A DNA stretch of 64,000 bases, taken from positions 2,340,514-2,404,513 of the forward strand of contig NZ_JAFEUS010000002.1 of assembly GCF_027853335.1 (NCBI RefSeq), read 5' to 3'. Position 1 is the stretch's first letter. Every line of letters begins with the position of its first letter. This document shows, one piece after another, positions 47,474 to 55,771 of the stretch. The position numbers and the translations under genes were made by a program. Origin of the DNA: Leucobacter sp. UCMA 4100 (GTDB lineage: Bacteria > Actinomycetota > Actinomycetes > Actinomycetales > Microbacteriaceae). Under the pieces are notes generated by a model. That model was not told the DNA's origin. It saw nothing but the letters and a program-made list of their open reading frames with translations, and made no database searches.

Positions 47474-48158
47474 GCGCTCGCACGCACATCAGCCGGCGCC
47501 CTGGTTCGTGCCGCGTGGTATCGCGGTGGCCCACTGCTTGCTCGGCTCGATCGCCACGATTGCGCTGGGCATAAGCGGAAAGCTCGGCTGGTACGTTCAC
47601 CCGCGGTACTTCGCCTTCACGATGACGATGTCGGCCCTCGTGCTCATTTTCGCGCTCGTCGCGCTGATCATGGCCGCTCGGTCGCGGGGTAGTGCTCCTG
47701 AGCCCGATGCCCATGAGCCCGTGGTGTCGCGCCTCGCGGCCGTGACCTCGCTGACGACCCTTGCAGTGGTATTCGTGGCGCTTTTTCTCGTGCCTCCGGC
47801 GACGCTCTCGAGCGCTGCCACCGAGGGACACGACATCGCGCTTGATGCCGCGGCGCAGAACGGCGCCACTGAGGGCAGCAACGAAGCCCTCCTCGGCTAC
47901 ATCGTCGCCGACACTGACGACCCAGAGAACATCTTCTTCGTGACGCGACTGCGCATTTCGTGCTGTGCCGTTGATGCAACTCCCGTGGGCAGCCCCGTAT
48001 ATTTTCCAGGCTGGCAGCGTGAGTTCAACGCCGAGCAGTGGGTAGAGGTGCAGGGGGCCTTTGGGTCAAACCCAAGCGCAACCAATCGGCTCGAAGAGGT
48101 CATCGTTCCCGAGAGCGTCAGCGCGGCCGAAGAACCGAAGGACCCCTATGTTTACTAA
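47460..48158 (+). CDS. TIGR03943/DUF1980 membrane protein
   Basis: The 232-residue protein begins at GTG 47460, overlapping the permease gene by 14 nt. Three membrane helices (about 20-40, 47-70 and 93-112) are followed by an extracytoplasmic domain with the family signature FFVTRLRISCCAVDATPVGSPVYF, including a vicinal cysteine pair. It is the expected partner of the DUF318 permease. The early His-containing stretch (HERSHAHQP) could contribute metal contacts. Its role in the complex is unknown. Confidence 0.82.
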   Translation: MSSHERSHAHQPAPWFVPRGIAVAHCLLGSIATIALGISGKLGWYVHPRYFAFTMTMSALVLIFALVALIMAARSRGSAPEPDAHEPVVSRLAAVTSLTTLAVVFVALFLVPPATLSSAATEGHDIALDAAAQNGATEGSNEALLGYIVADTDDPENIFFVTRLRISCCAVDATPVGSPVYFPGWQREFNAEQWVEVQGAFGSNPSATNRLEEVIVPESVSAAEEPKDPYVY

Positions 48159-49416
48159 CCTTCGTGCGATTGCCTTGCTCAGCGTGCTCGTGCTGCTCAC
48201 GGGTGGCCTCGCTATCGTGACGGTGACCCAGGCGCCCGGCGTGATGAGTGTTTCGGTGAACGCCCAGAGCGCCACGGAACGGCCCGGACAGTTGCTCGTG
48301 CTCACGCTCAACCGGGCACCTCAACCGCTCACCGAGGCCGACGTCACCGTGACGCCCGCTGTCGCTTTCACCGCGCGCAGTGAGGCAAACCGCCTCGAGG
48401 TGCAGTTTGCTGAGGCGCTCGACTACCACACCGAGTACACCGTCGAGGTTGGGGTCGCCGGGCTCGACAACGGGGCTCACACAACACTCACCGAGCGTTT
48501 CACGACCCCGAAGGCGAGCGTCGTGACGCTCGTTCACGCTGCAGATTCACCCGACCGATTGCTTCAGCACACGCTCGATCCCGCGAAGGGGGTCGTTGGC
48601 ATCGGCGCAGAGCACAGCGAGGTCGTCTTCGAGCACCCGCAGATCGAAGACTACGCGGTGCTTAGCGACCGCATCGTCGCGGTGACACTCGTCGACGGCG
48701 GAGGAGTGCAGCCGGTGCTCATCGACCCGGCGACGGGAGCCGGCGAACCACTCAGTAGCGAGCCATGGCCCTCACTCACGGGGCTTCAGGCTGACGCGCA
48801 AACCATGACGATCGGGTATCTCGTTGGAGCCGTTTCCGACGATTCATCACCTGGTCATGGGCTCCCCAAGGCGCTCCTCTTGCAAAACCTCGCTGCCGGA
48901 ACTTCGCTGCCGCGTCAGGTGACGGCGGGGCTGGGTGAGTCTGGAGAACCCATCGGTATCGCACGGTGGGCAATGCTCCCCAAGTTTTCTGCGGTCGCTG
49001 TTGAGCGCGACGATGGGGCGGTGTACGTCGTGCCCCTCGAACACACCTTTGAGGCGAAGGCCGAGCCACTCTTGGTGTCTCGTGACGCTTCGGTGCTTGG
49101 CGTCTCGCCAGCGGGCACCGAACTCATGATCGAGCACGACGGGCATACCGTGAGTATCGACCTCGAAGCAATGCTTGACGGCAGCCACGAGGGAGCGACG
49201 AGTGCGAGCTTGCCCGAGCGCGAGCTGAGGCAACGCTTTGAAGCGCAACACCCCGAGGCGCGCGTGGGCGAGATATGCATGTCATCGAACGATCGCCTCG
49301 CCGCGATCGAGCTCGGAGCTGCTCGCGACGGGCAAACAACAACGGTCATCGTTGACGCTCGCGACGCCCAGCAACGCGCATCGGTGCTGGGCGGGAAGCC
49401 GGGGTGGTGCCGTTAG
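48148..49416 (+). CDS. Secreted or membrane-anchored Ig-like / propeller-like protein
   Basis: The ATG at 48148 overlaps the previous gene by 11 nt, with AAGGA upstream. The 422-residue product has an N-terminal signal/anchor (NLRAIALLSVLVLLTGGLAI). A SbsA-like Ig fold follows (about 30-125: RPGQLLVLTLNRAPQPLTEADVTV type, then YTVEVGVAGLDNGAHT). A long beta-rich region has repeated short hydrophobic strands, perhaps a propeller. Two cysteines occur near the C-terminus (EICMSSN, GWCR). Not recognised as a named family. As the last gene of the rightward operon it may be an extracellular partner of the transporter. It overlaps the convergent methyltransferase gene by 4 bp. Confidence 0.65.
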   Translation: MFTNLRAIALLSVLVLLTGGLAIVTVTQAPGVMSVSVNAQSATERPGQLLVLTLNRAPQPLTEADVTVTPAVAFTARSEANRLEVQFAEALDYHTEYTVEVGVAGLDNGAHTTLTERFTTPKASVVTLVHAADSPDRLLQHTLDPAKGVVGIGAEHSEVVFEHPQIEDYAVLSDRIVAVTLVDGGGVQPVLIDPATGAGEPLSSEPWPSLTGLQADAQTMTIGYLVGAVSDDSSPGHGLPKALLLQNLAAGTSLPRQVTAGLGESGEPIGIARWAMLPKFSAVAVERDDGAVYVVPLEHTFEAKAEPLLVSRDASVLGVSPAGTELMIEHDGHTVSIDLEAMLDGSHEGATSASLPERELRQRFEAQHPEARVGEICMSSNDRLAAIELGAARDGQTTTVIVDARDAQQRASVLGGKPGWCR

Positions 49417-50027
49417 TCGTCGACTCGCTCGGCACAGATGACGTGAAAGCCCTTCTCGCGCGCATACCGCTCGACCGAGAGGAACGGGAAGGTCTCGGCG
49501 ATCCACCGCTGTAGCGACTCTGCGCCGAGGTGCTTGCCCACGACGAGATACGCGAAGCCCCCAGTTACGAGACGGGGGAGCCACTCGCCGAGAATCTCGT
49601 GCAGCGCGTCCTTACCCACGCGAATCGGCGGATTTGAGCGGATCTCTGCGAAGCGCAGTCCCTCGGGAACCGCTTCTGGCGCACACGCGGTGACGTTGTC
49701 GAGGCCGAGTGCCGCCGCGTTGCGCTGCGTGAGATCGCGGGCCCGCTCGTTGACATCGATGGCCCACACCGGCTCGGTTTCGAGATCGAGCGCGGCAGAG
49801 AGCGCAATGGGGCCCCACCCGCAGCCGATGTCGAGCACGGGACCCGACTCGGCGGGAGGAGCGTGCTTGAGAAGCACTTCGGTGCCGCGGTCGAGGTGAT
49901 CTGGGCTGAACACCCCTCCCGCGGTGTCGAGCTGTACCTCGCGGCCGGCGAGCGAGACCGTGATGCGCTGCGACTTTTCAGGGCTCGCGGGGCTGGCCGA
50001 AAAGTAGTGGTCAGAAGAAAGATTCAT
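49413..50027 (-). CDS. Class I SAM-dependent methyltransferase (RsmC-like)
   Basis: The 204-residue protein has the SAM-binding motif LDIGCGWGPIALSAAL, acidic motif II AIDVNERA, and the catalytic motif SNPPIRVGKDALHEI typical of RsmC-type guanine-N2 rRNA methyltransferases. FSPDHLDRGTEVLL precedes it as in the family. It is the single catalytic half without the N-terminal pseudo-domain of E. coli RsmC. The gene usually lies between dapF and hflX; here the metal locus has come between it and dapF. The rRNA target is inferred. Confidence 0.85.
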   Translation of the reverse strand: MNLSSDHYFSASPASPEKSQRITVSLAGREVQLDTAGGVFSPDHLDRGTEVLLKHAPPAESGPVLDIGCGWGPIALSAALDLETEPVWAIDVNERARDLTQRNAAALGLDNVTACAPEAVPEGLRFAEIRSNPPIRVGKDALHEILGEWLPRLVTGGFAYLVVGKHLGAESLQRWIAETFPFLSVERYAREKGFHVICAERVDD

Positions 50028-50059
50028 GATGAAACCAGTATCTCACCATCTCGTTCGCG

Positions 50060-50074
50060 TAGACTCTGCCTCAG
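50060..50074 (+). promoter_or_regulatory. hflX promoter, near-leaderless (-10 TAGACT)
   Basis: TAGACT (50060-50065) lies 9 nt before the ATG at 50075, so the transcript has no leader or one of at most a few nt. The hexamer is identical to that of ilvD. Confidence 0.5.
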
Positions 50075-51685
50075 ATGACGAAAAACACTTCTCAAGATCA
50101 CCAGTCTCAAGAGCACGATGACGAGTTCGACCAGGCCGCCGCTCAGGCCGCCGGTGAAACGACACACGATGACGTACTCTCACGCGTGCTGAGCCGAGCA
50201 AACGGGCCTTCAAGCACCGTCTTTCGCGATCTCACCCAAGCTGAGGCGCTCGATACTGAAGAGCATGATGCCTTCGACGATGACATGCACGCGATTCGCC
50301 TCGAGCGCGAGCAGCGAGCCTCACTCAAACGGGTCGGCGGGCTTTCGACCCAGCTCGAAGACATTTCAGAGGTTGAATACCGCGAGGTGCAGCTCGAAAA
50401 CGTCGTGCTCATCGGGGTGTACTCACAGGGCTCGCTGGCCGATGCCGAGAACTCGTTGAGGGAGCTCGCCGCGCTCGCAGAGACCGCCGGGGCCAACGTG
50501 CTCGATGGTGTACTGCAGCGCCGCCCGAACCCCGACCCCGCAACGTACTTTGGCAAGGGCAAGGCCGCAGAACTGCGCGATCTTGTCGCCTCATTGCACG
50601 CCGACACCGTTATCGCCGACAGCGAGCTCGCGCCCAGCCAGCGCCGCGCACTCGAAGACGTCGTGAAGGTCAAAGTGCTTGACCGAACCGCCGTGATTCT
50701 TGACATCTTCAGTCAGCACGCGCAGAGCCGCGAGGGTAAGGCGCAGGTCGAACTCGCGCAGCTCGAATACCTGCTTCCACGTCTTCGTGGTTGGGGCGAA
50801 TCAATGTCGCGTCAGGCCGGTGGCCAGGTTGGCTCAGGAGGCGCGGGCATGGGGTCGAGGGGCCCCGGTGAGACGAAGATGGAGCTCGACCGGCGCAAGA
50901 TTCACACGCGCATGGCGAAGCTCAAGCGAGAGATCGCGGGCATGGCTCCAGCTCGTGAGACCAAGCGCGCCCAGCGTAAGCGTGGAAAGGTGCCCTCGGT
51001 CGCCATCGCTGGTTACACGAATGCTGGTAAGTCATCGCTCGTGAACCGCCTGACTGGCGCGACCGAGCTCGTGCAAAACCAGCTGTTTGCGACGCTTGAC
51101 ACGGCGGTGCGCAGTTCAGAGACACCAGACGGCCGCACCTTCACCTATGCCGACACCGTTGGCTTCGTGCGCAACCTGCCGCACCAACTTGTTGAGGCTT
51201 TTCGCTCGACCTTCGAAGAGGTTGGCGATGCCGATGTAATCTTGCACGTGGTTGATGCCTCGCACCCCGACCCCGCCGCGCAGCTCGAAACCGTACGCGA
51301 TGTGATCGCCGAGGTCGACGCAAACGACATTCCTGAGATCGTCGTGTTTAACAAGAGCGACATGATCGATGAGACGACGCGTCTCGTGCTGCACGGCCTC
51401 GAGCCCAAGGCAGTCTTTGCATCGGCGAAAACTGGCGAGGGCATCGACGACATTCGGGTACGCATTGCTGCCGCGCTTCCCGAGCCCAAGCACGATATCG
51501 TCGCGGTCATTCCCTATGATCAGGGAGGGCTCGTCTCTGAACTCCACGAGCAGCACCGCGTGCTCTCGCTCGAGTACGAGCAGGAGGGCACGAGAACCCA
51601 CGCGCTCGTCAGTGATCAGATGCTTGCGCGACTTGCGCCGTACCTGCGCGACGAGTCAGTCGAGTCAGGCGAGTCAGACCGCTAA
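50075..51685 (+). CDS. hflX: GTPase HflX
   Basis: HflX is a ribosome-associated GTPase that splits stalled or heat-damaged ribosomes. The 536-residue protein has the HflX N-terminal domain (NVLDGVLQRRPNPDPATYFGKGKA), the Gly-rich linker GGQVGSGGAGMGSRGPGETKME, and the G domain: G1 GYTNAGKSS near 313, G3 region DTVGFVRNLPHQL, G4 NKSD, G5 region FASAKTGEG. The N-terminus has an acidic extension of about 80 residues, longer than in E. coli. The promoter is nearly leaderless. Confidence 0.95.
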   Translation: MTKNTSQDHQSQEHDDEFDQAAAQAAGETTHDDVLSRVLSRANGPSSTVFRDLTQAEALDTEEHDAFDDDMHAIRLEREQRASLKRVGGLSTQLEDISEVEYREVQLENVVLIGVYSQGSLADAENSLRELAALAETAGANVLDGVLQRRPNPDPATYFGKGKAAELRDLVASLHADTVIADSELAPSQRRALEDVVKVKVLDRTAVILDIFSQHAQSREGKAQVELAQLEYLLPRLRGWGESMSRQAGGQVGSGGAGMGSRGPGETKMELDRRKIHTRMAKLKREIAGMAPARETKRAQRKRGKVPSVAIAGYTNAGKSSLVNRLTGATELVQNQLFATLDTAVRSSETPDGRTFTYADTVGFVRNLPHQLVEAFRSTFEEVGDADVILHVVDASHPDPAAQLETVRDVIAEVDANDIPEIVVFNKSDMIDETTRLVLHGLEPKAVFASAKTGEGIDDIRVRIAAALPEPKHDIVAVIPYDQGGLVSELHEQHRVLSLEYEQEGTRTHALVSDQMLARLAPYLRDESVESGESDR

Positions 51686-51720
51686 CCGGCGCGGCCTGGT
51701 AGGGCGGGTGGCCCGTCTCG

Positions 51721-52350
51721 TTAGTCGAGGCGGGTCAGGTAGAACTCTGGTGCTGCCGGTGTGCCACCAACCTTGCACTTGAACCAGCCGTTACCCATGG
51801 CATCGCTCGAGGCTGGGGCCTTGAAGAACCAGGCGTTGCCTTCGCGCTTCTCGACGGCCTTATGGCTCTGCCAGTCGGGGCTGAGCCCAGGGAAGAGACG
51901 GTCGCCCTCGGCGACGCAGGCGTTTCTCGCCGTTTCCTGGGTGAACGTTGCCACGACGGTGCTGTCATCGGTGGTCGTTCCTGGAGTATCGTCGCCCTGG
52001 CCATGCTGCCCGCTACCGTCGGTGTCTTGCTCGGCGTGTGCTTCGGGTTCTTCGTTGGTGCTCGGCGCGTCTTCCTGCGCGGTCTCGCTTGACTCTGCAG
52101 GCGCCTGCGCGTCGCCCTCTGGTGCCTGAGCGGTCTTGGCCCCGAGGTTGGTAATCGCGGCAATGAGGCCGAGGAGAGCCAAAACGATGATGGCGAAGAT
52201 GAGGCCAGAGGCCCGTTTCTTCTTCGGGGCGACTGGCTGCTCAGCGTCGGTCGGGGGAACGCCCTGCGATGCCGGGTCGTTCCCGGCCGCTGGGCCTTCG
52301 CTCTCTGGCCCCTGACCTGGTTGCGTGTGAGGGTTCATCGAGTCAGACAT
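51721..52350 (-). CDS. Hypothetical single-pass membrane protein
   Basis: The 209-residue product from ATG 52350 (GGAGA just upstream on the minus strand) has a Pro/Gln/Gly-rich cytoplasmic N-terminus of about 45 residues. A basic stop (PKKKRA) and one membrane helix (about 50-70) follow. Next come an acidic low-complexity linker (about 80-140) and a small C-terminal domain with two cysteines (ARNACVAEGDRLFPGL and GWFKCKVGG) that could form a disulfide. Not recognised as a known family. It lies convergent to hflX and divergent from the baeRF gene. Confidence 0.6.
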   Translation of the reverse strand: MSDSMNPHTQPGQGPESEGPAAGNDPASQGVPPTDAEQPVAPKKKRASGLIFAIIVLALLGLIAAITNLGAKTAQAPEGDAQAPAESSETAQEDAPSTNEEPEAHAEQDTDGSGQHGQGDDTPGTTTDDSTVVATFTQETARNACVAEGDRLFPGLSPDWQSHKAVEKREGNAWFFKAPASSDAMGNGWFKCKVGGTPAAPEFYLTRLD

Positions 52351-52535
52351 CTTTTCTCCATGGGTTCGCTGTGCATGCGGGGCGTACCAGTGAAACCTGA
52401 TTTCGGGCCTCGTTACGCTGTGAGCATGCACCTCTAGTGTACTGCGGCGGTCGCGGCTAGGCTTAAGGTCCCGGCGCGCTACGAAAGCGGGGAGGGTCTT
52501 TGCTTCGGCGCACGGGTAAGCGTGAAGGAGACTGT

Positions 52536-53648
52536 ATGCCGCACAAGGATATTCCGAGACGCCAAGATATCGAGGCCCTGGCCTCGGCTCGAACGCCTCA
52601 CTCGGTTTCGATTTACACGCCATCTGGGCCCCTGCCTGAAGACGCAGAAAAAGCCCGAATTACCCTGAAAAACCAGGTCCGTGATGCCGCAACCCAGCTG
52701 AAAGAGGCTGGCGCCCCGGCTACGACCATTGAACATCTCGAGAACGTGCTCGAAGGGTTCATGAGCGACGCACCGTTCTGGAAATACCAGGCGCAGTCGC
52801 TTGCGATTTTCATCACACCCGAAGATGTTCAGAGCTACCGCCTACCGAACCGCTTTACCGCGACCGTAGACGTGGCTGATCGGTTTTACATCAAGCCGCT
52901 CATGCGCACGATCACCTTTCCACAGTCGGCCTTCGTGCTCGCGATGGCCCAGAACTCGGTGCGTCTCATCCGCGTGACGGCCGATGAGCCCGGCGAGGTG
53001 CAAGAAGTACCAGACATGCCGACCGACATGGAGTCGTTCTTGAATCGCGACGTGCCTGAGCGTCAGAAGTTCGATCGTGGCGAGCACGACGACGCGGTGC
53101 GGGTGCAGCAGTTTGCCGCAGCGATCAATAAGACGGTCTATCCTGTCGTGCGTGCCACGAAACTGCCGCTTATTCTTGCCTCGGCAGACACCCTCGCAAA
53201 CGCCTATAAGCGCGCAAACGCCTACGAATACCTTGCGCCTGAAATGATCCACGGCAATGTCGAGGGGGTCTCGGCCGACGCGCTCGCAGAGAAAGCGCGG
53301 CCAGTGCTCGACTCGCTCTATGCGGCCGAGATTGCAGAGGTCGTCGACCACTTCAAGGCGCGAGAAGGGCAGCTTATGGGGTCGAGAGACCTCGAGACAG
53401 TTGCTCTCGGTGCGAGTATGCACGCCATCGATACGCTGCTCGTCGACTTTGACCAGCGCATTGCGGGAACCCTGGCTGATGACGGCACGGTGACCTATTC
53501 AGAAGCCGACGATGCTCAGAACTACGGTGTGGTCGACGAGATCTTGCGGCGCGCACTCGTGGTGAACGCGCGCGTGTATGCCGTACGTGCTGCCGAGATG
53601 CCCGATGGGGCGACGGTTGCCGCGACATTCCGGTTTCCTGTCTCGTAG
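52536..53648 (+). CDS. baeRF-type (archaeo-eukaryotic release-factor-like) protein
   Basis: The 370-residue protein resembles the bacterial archaeo-eukaryotic release factor family (baeRF3 group). It has SVSIYTPSGPLPEDAEKARITLKNQ at the N-terminus, YQAQSLAIFITPEDVQSYRLP, FVLAMAQNSVRLIRV, LASADTLANAYKRAN and the C-terminal GVVDEILRRALVVNARVYAV. Relatives are proposed to act on the ribosome or its nascent chain, but function is untested. Start ATG 52536 has GAAGGAG 5 nt upstream. A perfect bidirectional terminator follows. Confidence 0.75.
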   Translation: MPHKDIPRRQDIEALASARTPHSVSIYTPSGPLPEDAEKARITLKNQVRDAATQLKEAGAPATTIEHLENVLEGFMSDAPFWKYQAQSLAIFITPEDVQSYRLPNRFTATVDVADRFYIKPLMRTITFPQSAFVLAMAQNSVRLIRVTADEPGEVQEVPDMPTDMESFLNRDVPERQKFDRGEHDDAVRVQQFAAAINKTVYPVVRATKLPLILASADTLANAYKRANAYEYLAPEMIHGNVEGVSADALAEKARPVLDSLYAAEIAEVVDHFKAREGQLMGSRDLETVALGASMHAIDTLLVDFDQRIAGTLADDGTVTYSEADDAQNYGVVDEILRRALVVNARVYAVRAAEMPDGATVAATFRFPVS

Positions 53649-53698
53649 GGGCGCATAGCTCCCTCGTCTCGGTGCTGGCCCTTAAGCCGCACCAATGA

Positions 53699-53737
53699 AA
53701 ACGCCCCGTGGCACACGTTTCGTGCCACGGGGCGTTT
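53699..53737. terminator. Bidirectional terminator between baeRF gene and lexA
   Basis: AAACGCCCCGTGGCAC (53699-53714) and GTGCCACGGGGCGTTT (53722-53737) form a perfect 16-bp stem with a 7-nt loop. The A/T ends provide short U-tracts in both directions, so it can serve the convergent baeRF-type gene and lexA. Confidence 0.85.
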
Positions 53738-53752
53738 CTGCTTGAGAGGTCT

Positions 53753-54418
53753 CTAGAGAGAGCGGAAGACAGCCACAACCTTGCCGAGTACCTCGGCAAA
53801 GTCGCCGAGAATGGGCTCAAACGCACTGTTGCGCGGGAGCAGCCACGTGTGCCCGTCACGTTGGCGAAAGACCTTCACGGTCGCCTCGCCGTCGAGCATT
53901 GCCGCCACGATGTCGCCGTTTTGCGCGTTGTTCTGCTCACGCACAACAACGAGGTCGCCGTCACAAATGGCGGCGTCGATCATGGAATCGCCGACAACCT
54001 TGAGCATGAAAAGGTTGCCGTCACCGACGAGGTGCCGGGGCAGGGGCACGAGGTCATCGACGTGCTGCTCTGCAGTAATGGGAATGCCAGCAGCGATTTG
54101 CCCGACGAGGGGAACGAACGCGGTTTCGGCTGGCTGCTGCTCATCGTGGTTGTGGATCGAGTCGTGCACACTCGCGAGTTCGGTCAGGACCTCGAGCGCA
54201 CGTGGTCGCTTCGGATCGCGGCGAATAAAACCTGCGAGTTCGAGCCGGCCGAGCTGATGCGTGACGCTCGAGAGTGAGGCGAGCCCAACCGCATCACCGA
54301 TCTCGCGCATGCTTGGCGGATACCCCTGCGTTTCAACCTCCCGCGAGATGAACTCGAGAATGGCGAGCTGTTTTTCTGTCAGCACTTTCTTGGGGTCGCG
54401 CTGTGCATCGGTCGCCAT
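53753..54418 (-). CDS. lexA: SOS repressor LexA
   Basis: LexA represses DNA-damage genes and cleaves itself when RecA filaments form. The 221-residue protein has an N-terminal winged helix-turn-helix (about 15-80, including [24 protein letters not shown]), the Ala-Gly cleavage site in QIAAGIPI, the catalytic serine in [15 protein letters not shown] and the catalytic lysine in [14 protein letters not shown]. The ATG at 54418 has GAGGAG upstream; a TTG at 54439 is possible but overlaps that site. The intergenic region to the right holds at least five LexA-type half-sites. Confidence 0.96.
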   Translation of the reverse strand: MATDAQRDPKKVLTEKQLAILEFISREVETQGYPPSMREIGDAVGLASLSSVTHQLGRLELAGFIRRDPKRPRALEVLTELASVHDSIHNHDEQQPAETAFVPLVGQIAAGIPITAEQHVDDLVPLPRHLVGDGNLFMLKVVGDSMIDAAICDGDLVVVREQNNAQNGDIVAAMLDGEATVKVFRQRDGHTWLLPRNSAFEPILGDFAEVLGKVVAVFRSL

Positions 54419-54501
54419 GGGCCTCTCCTCGATCAGCAATGTCGGTGGTGTGGTGTTGGGTGTCTCTTAGTAGCTCACCGTAGTTGGTTTCGCGCAGTGC
54501 C

Positions 54502-54620
54502 GCAAACATGTGTTCGAGTGTTTAGCAAAAAATATTCGAATACAGCTCCAGTGAAGTCTTGCAAAAGTCAAAAATAGAATGTATGTTCGAAACAGGTGTT
54601 CGAATCCCGATGGTTTCGAA
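54502..54620. promoter_or_regulatory. Cluster of LexA half-sites between lexA and the LysM gene
   Basis: TTCGA(A) half-sites occur at 54513-54517, 54535-54540, 54586-54591, 54599-54604 and 54615-54620. The box at 54502-54517 (GCAAACATGTGTTCGA) is the best 16-bp operator. The pair at 54586-54604 (TTCGAAACAGGTGTTCGAA) is the strongest visually, although its half-site spacing is one base longer. A TAGAAT -10 (54575-54580) for the LysM gene lies among them. Confidence 0.7.
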
Positions 54621-54635
54621 CGGAAGGAGATAATC

Positions 54636-55010
54636 ATGAACGCTACGGTGTACGCGACTGCATCGCACATCGAGACGCAGGCTATTGCGCAGCGCACGAC
54701 CCTTCGTCTTACCCGCCGCGGGCGGCTCGTCTTCTCGACGCTGGCTGCCAGCGTTGTCGTTGCCGGTATCGCCCTTGGCGCACTGTTCTTTCCCTCGAGC
54801 GCTCAGGCCTCGATTGAAAACACCGACCCCGTCGCTTTCGAGTACATTGTTGCTGAGCCCGGCGACTCGCTCTGGTCGCTCGCACAGCGCATTGCGCCGG
54901 GAGTTGACACCCGAGACGTTGTCTATGACTTGAAGCGCCTCAACCAGCTTGAAGGCTCTGACATCGTTGTTGGCCAGGAGATCGCGGTACCCCTGAACTA
55001 CACCGAGTAG
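54636..55010 (+). CDS. LysM protein, probable SOS cell-division regulator (YneA/ChiZ-like position)
   Basis: The 124-residue protein has a basic cytoplasmic start, one membrane helix (about 35-58, [21 protein letters not shown]) and a C-terminal LysM domain (about 70-122, [19 protein letters not shown] then [18 protein letters not shown]). Divergent to lexA and surrounded by LexA half-sites, it mirrors B. subtilis yneA and mycobacterial chiZ, LysM proteins induced by DNA damage that slow division. Sequence similarity beyond LysM is weak, so the role is inferred from context. AAGGAGA lies 5 nt before the ATG. Confidence 0.75.
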   Translation: MNATVYATASHIETQAIAQRTTLRLTRRGRLVFSTLAASVVVAGIALGALFFPSSAQASIENTDPVAFEYIVAEPGDSLWSLAQRIAPGVDTRDVVYDLKRLNQLEGSDIVVGQEIAVPLNYTE

Positions 55011-55121
55011 CGCGAAGGGGTATGGGGAGGAATGGGCCCCTGCTTCCTTCTGGGAGTGCTCTGGTTCCACAGCGAGGTGTGTGAGAAACCCTGAGGCCAA
55101 CACTCTGAGGCAGGCACTCTG

Positions 55122-55134
55122 TAGAATGACAGCT
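55122..55134 (+). promoter_or_regulatory. hisB leaderless promoter (-10 TAGAAT)
   Basis: TAGAAT (55122-55127) lies 7 nt before the ATG at 55135, the same arrangement as thyA. An in-frame ATG at 55126 overlaps the -10 and is excluded. Confidence 0.55.
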
Positions 55135-55743
55135 ATGAGTGCAACCCCACGCGTCGCAACGCTCACGCGCGAAACGAGCGAATCACAGATTTCTATCACC
55201 GTAAACCTCGACGGCACTGGCCGCTCCGAGATCGAGACGGGCGTTCCCTTCTTTGATCACATGCTCACCGCATTTGCGAAGCACTCGCTCACCGACCTCA
55301 CAGTGAAAGCGAACGGCGACGTGCACATCGACATTCACCACACAGTCGAAGACACGGGCATTCTGCTCGGTCAGGCCATTCTCGAAGCGCTCGGCGATAA
55401 GGCCGGCATTTCTCGCTACGGCGACGCACTCGTGCCGCTCGACGAATCGCTCGCACAGGCTGCCGTCGACATCTCAGGCCGACCATACCTCGTGCACACG
55501 GGCGAGCCAGAGGGGTTCGAATTTCACCTCATCGGCGGCCACTACACCGGCTCAATGGTGCGACACTTCTTCGAGGCACTCGTGCTGAACGCGCGCCTCA
55601 CGGCTCACATCACCCTCGTCGCAGGGCGCGATCCGCACCACATTGCAGAGGCCGAGTTCAAAGCATTCGCACGCGCCTTCCGCGTGGCAAAGTCACTCGA
55701 CCCGCTCGTTGAGGGTATTCCCTCAACCAAGGGCAAGCTCTAA
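55135..55743 (+). CDS. hisB: Imidazoleglycerol-phosphate dehydratase
   Basis: HisB dehydrates imidazole-glycerol phosphate in histidine synthesis. The 202-residue monofunctional protein shows the manganese-binding motifs [46 protein letters not shown] and [19 protein letters not shown]. The start is fixed by the leaderless promoter. Neighbours are unusual: hisC is not upstream and hisH is not between hisB and hisA. Confidence 0.96.
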   Translation: MSATPRVATLTRETSESQISITVNLDGTGRSEIETGVPFFDHMLTAFAKHSLTDLTVKANGDVHIDIHHTVEDTGILLGQAILEALGDKAGISRYGDALVPLDESLAQAAVDISGRPYLVHTGEPEGFEFHLIGGHYTGSMVRHFFEALVLNARLTAHITLVAGRDPHHIAEAEFKAFARAFRVAKSLDPLVEGIPSTKGKL

Positions 55744-55771
55744 GCCAATAACCTCAGCACGAAGGAACACT

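Noticed and set aside
37655-49416. Target-site duplications or attachment sites at the ends of the metal locus.
   Set aside because: Only a TAGTCG hexamer is shared by both ends, which is expected by chance. No integrase or tRNA is present.
54597-54612. GTTCGAATCCC resembles a tRNA T-loop.
   Set aside because: No acceptor, D or anticodon stems surround it. The TTCGAA is better explained as a LexA half-site.
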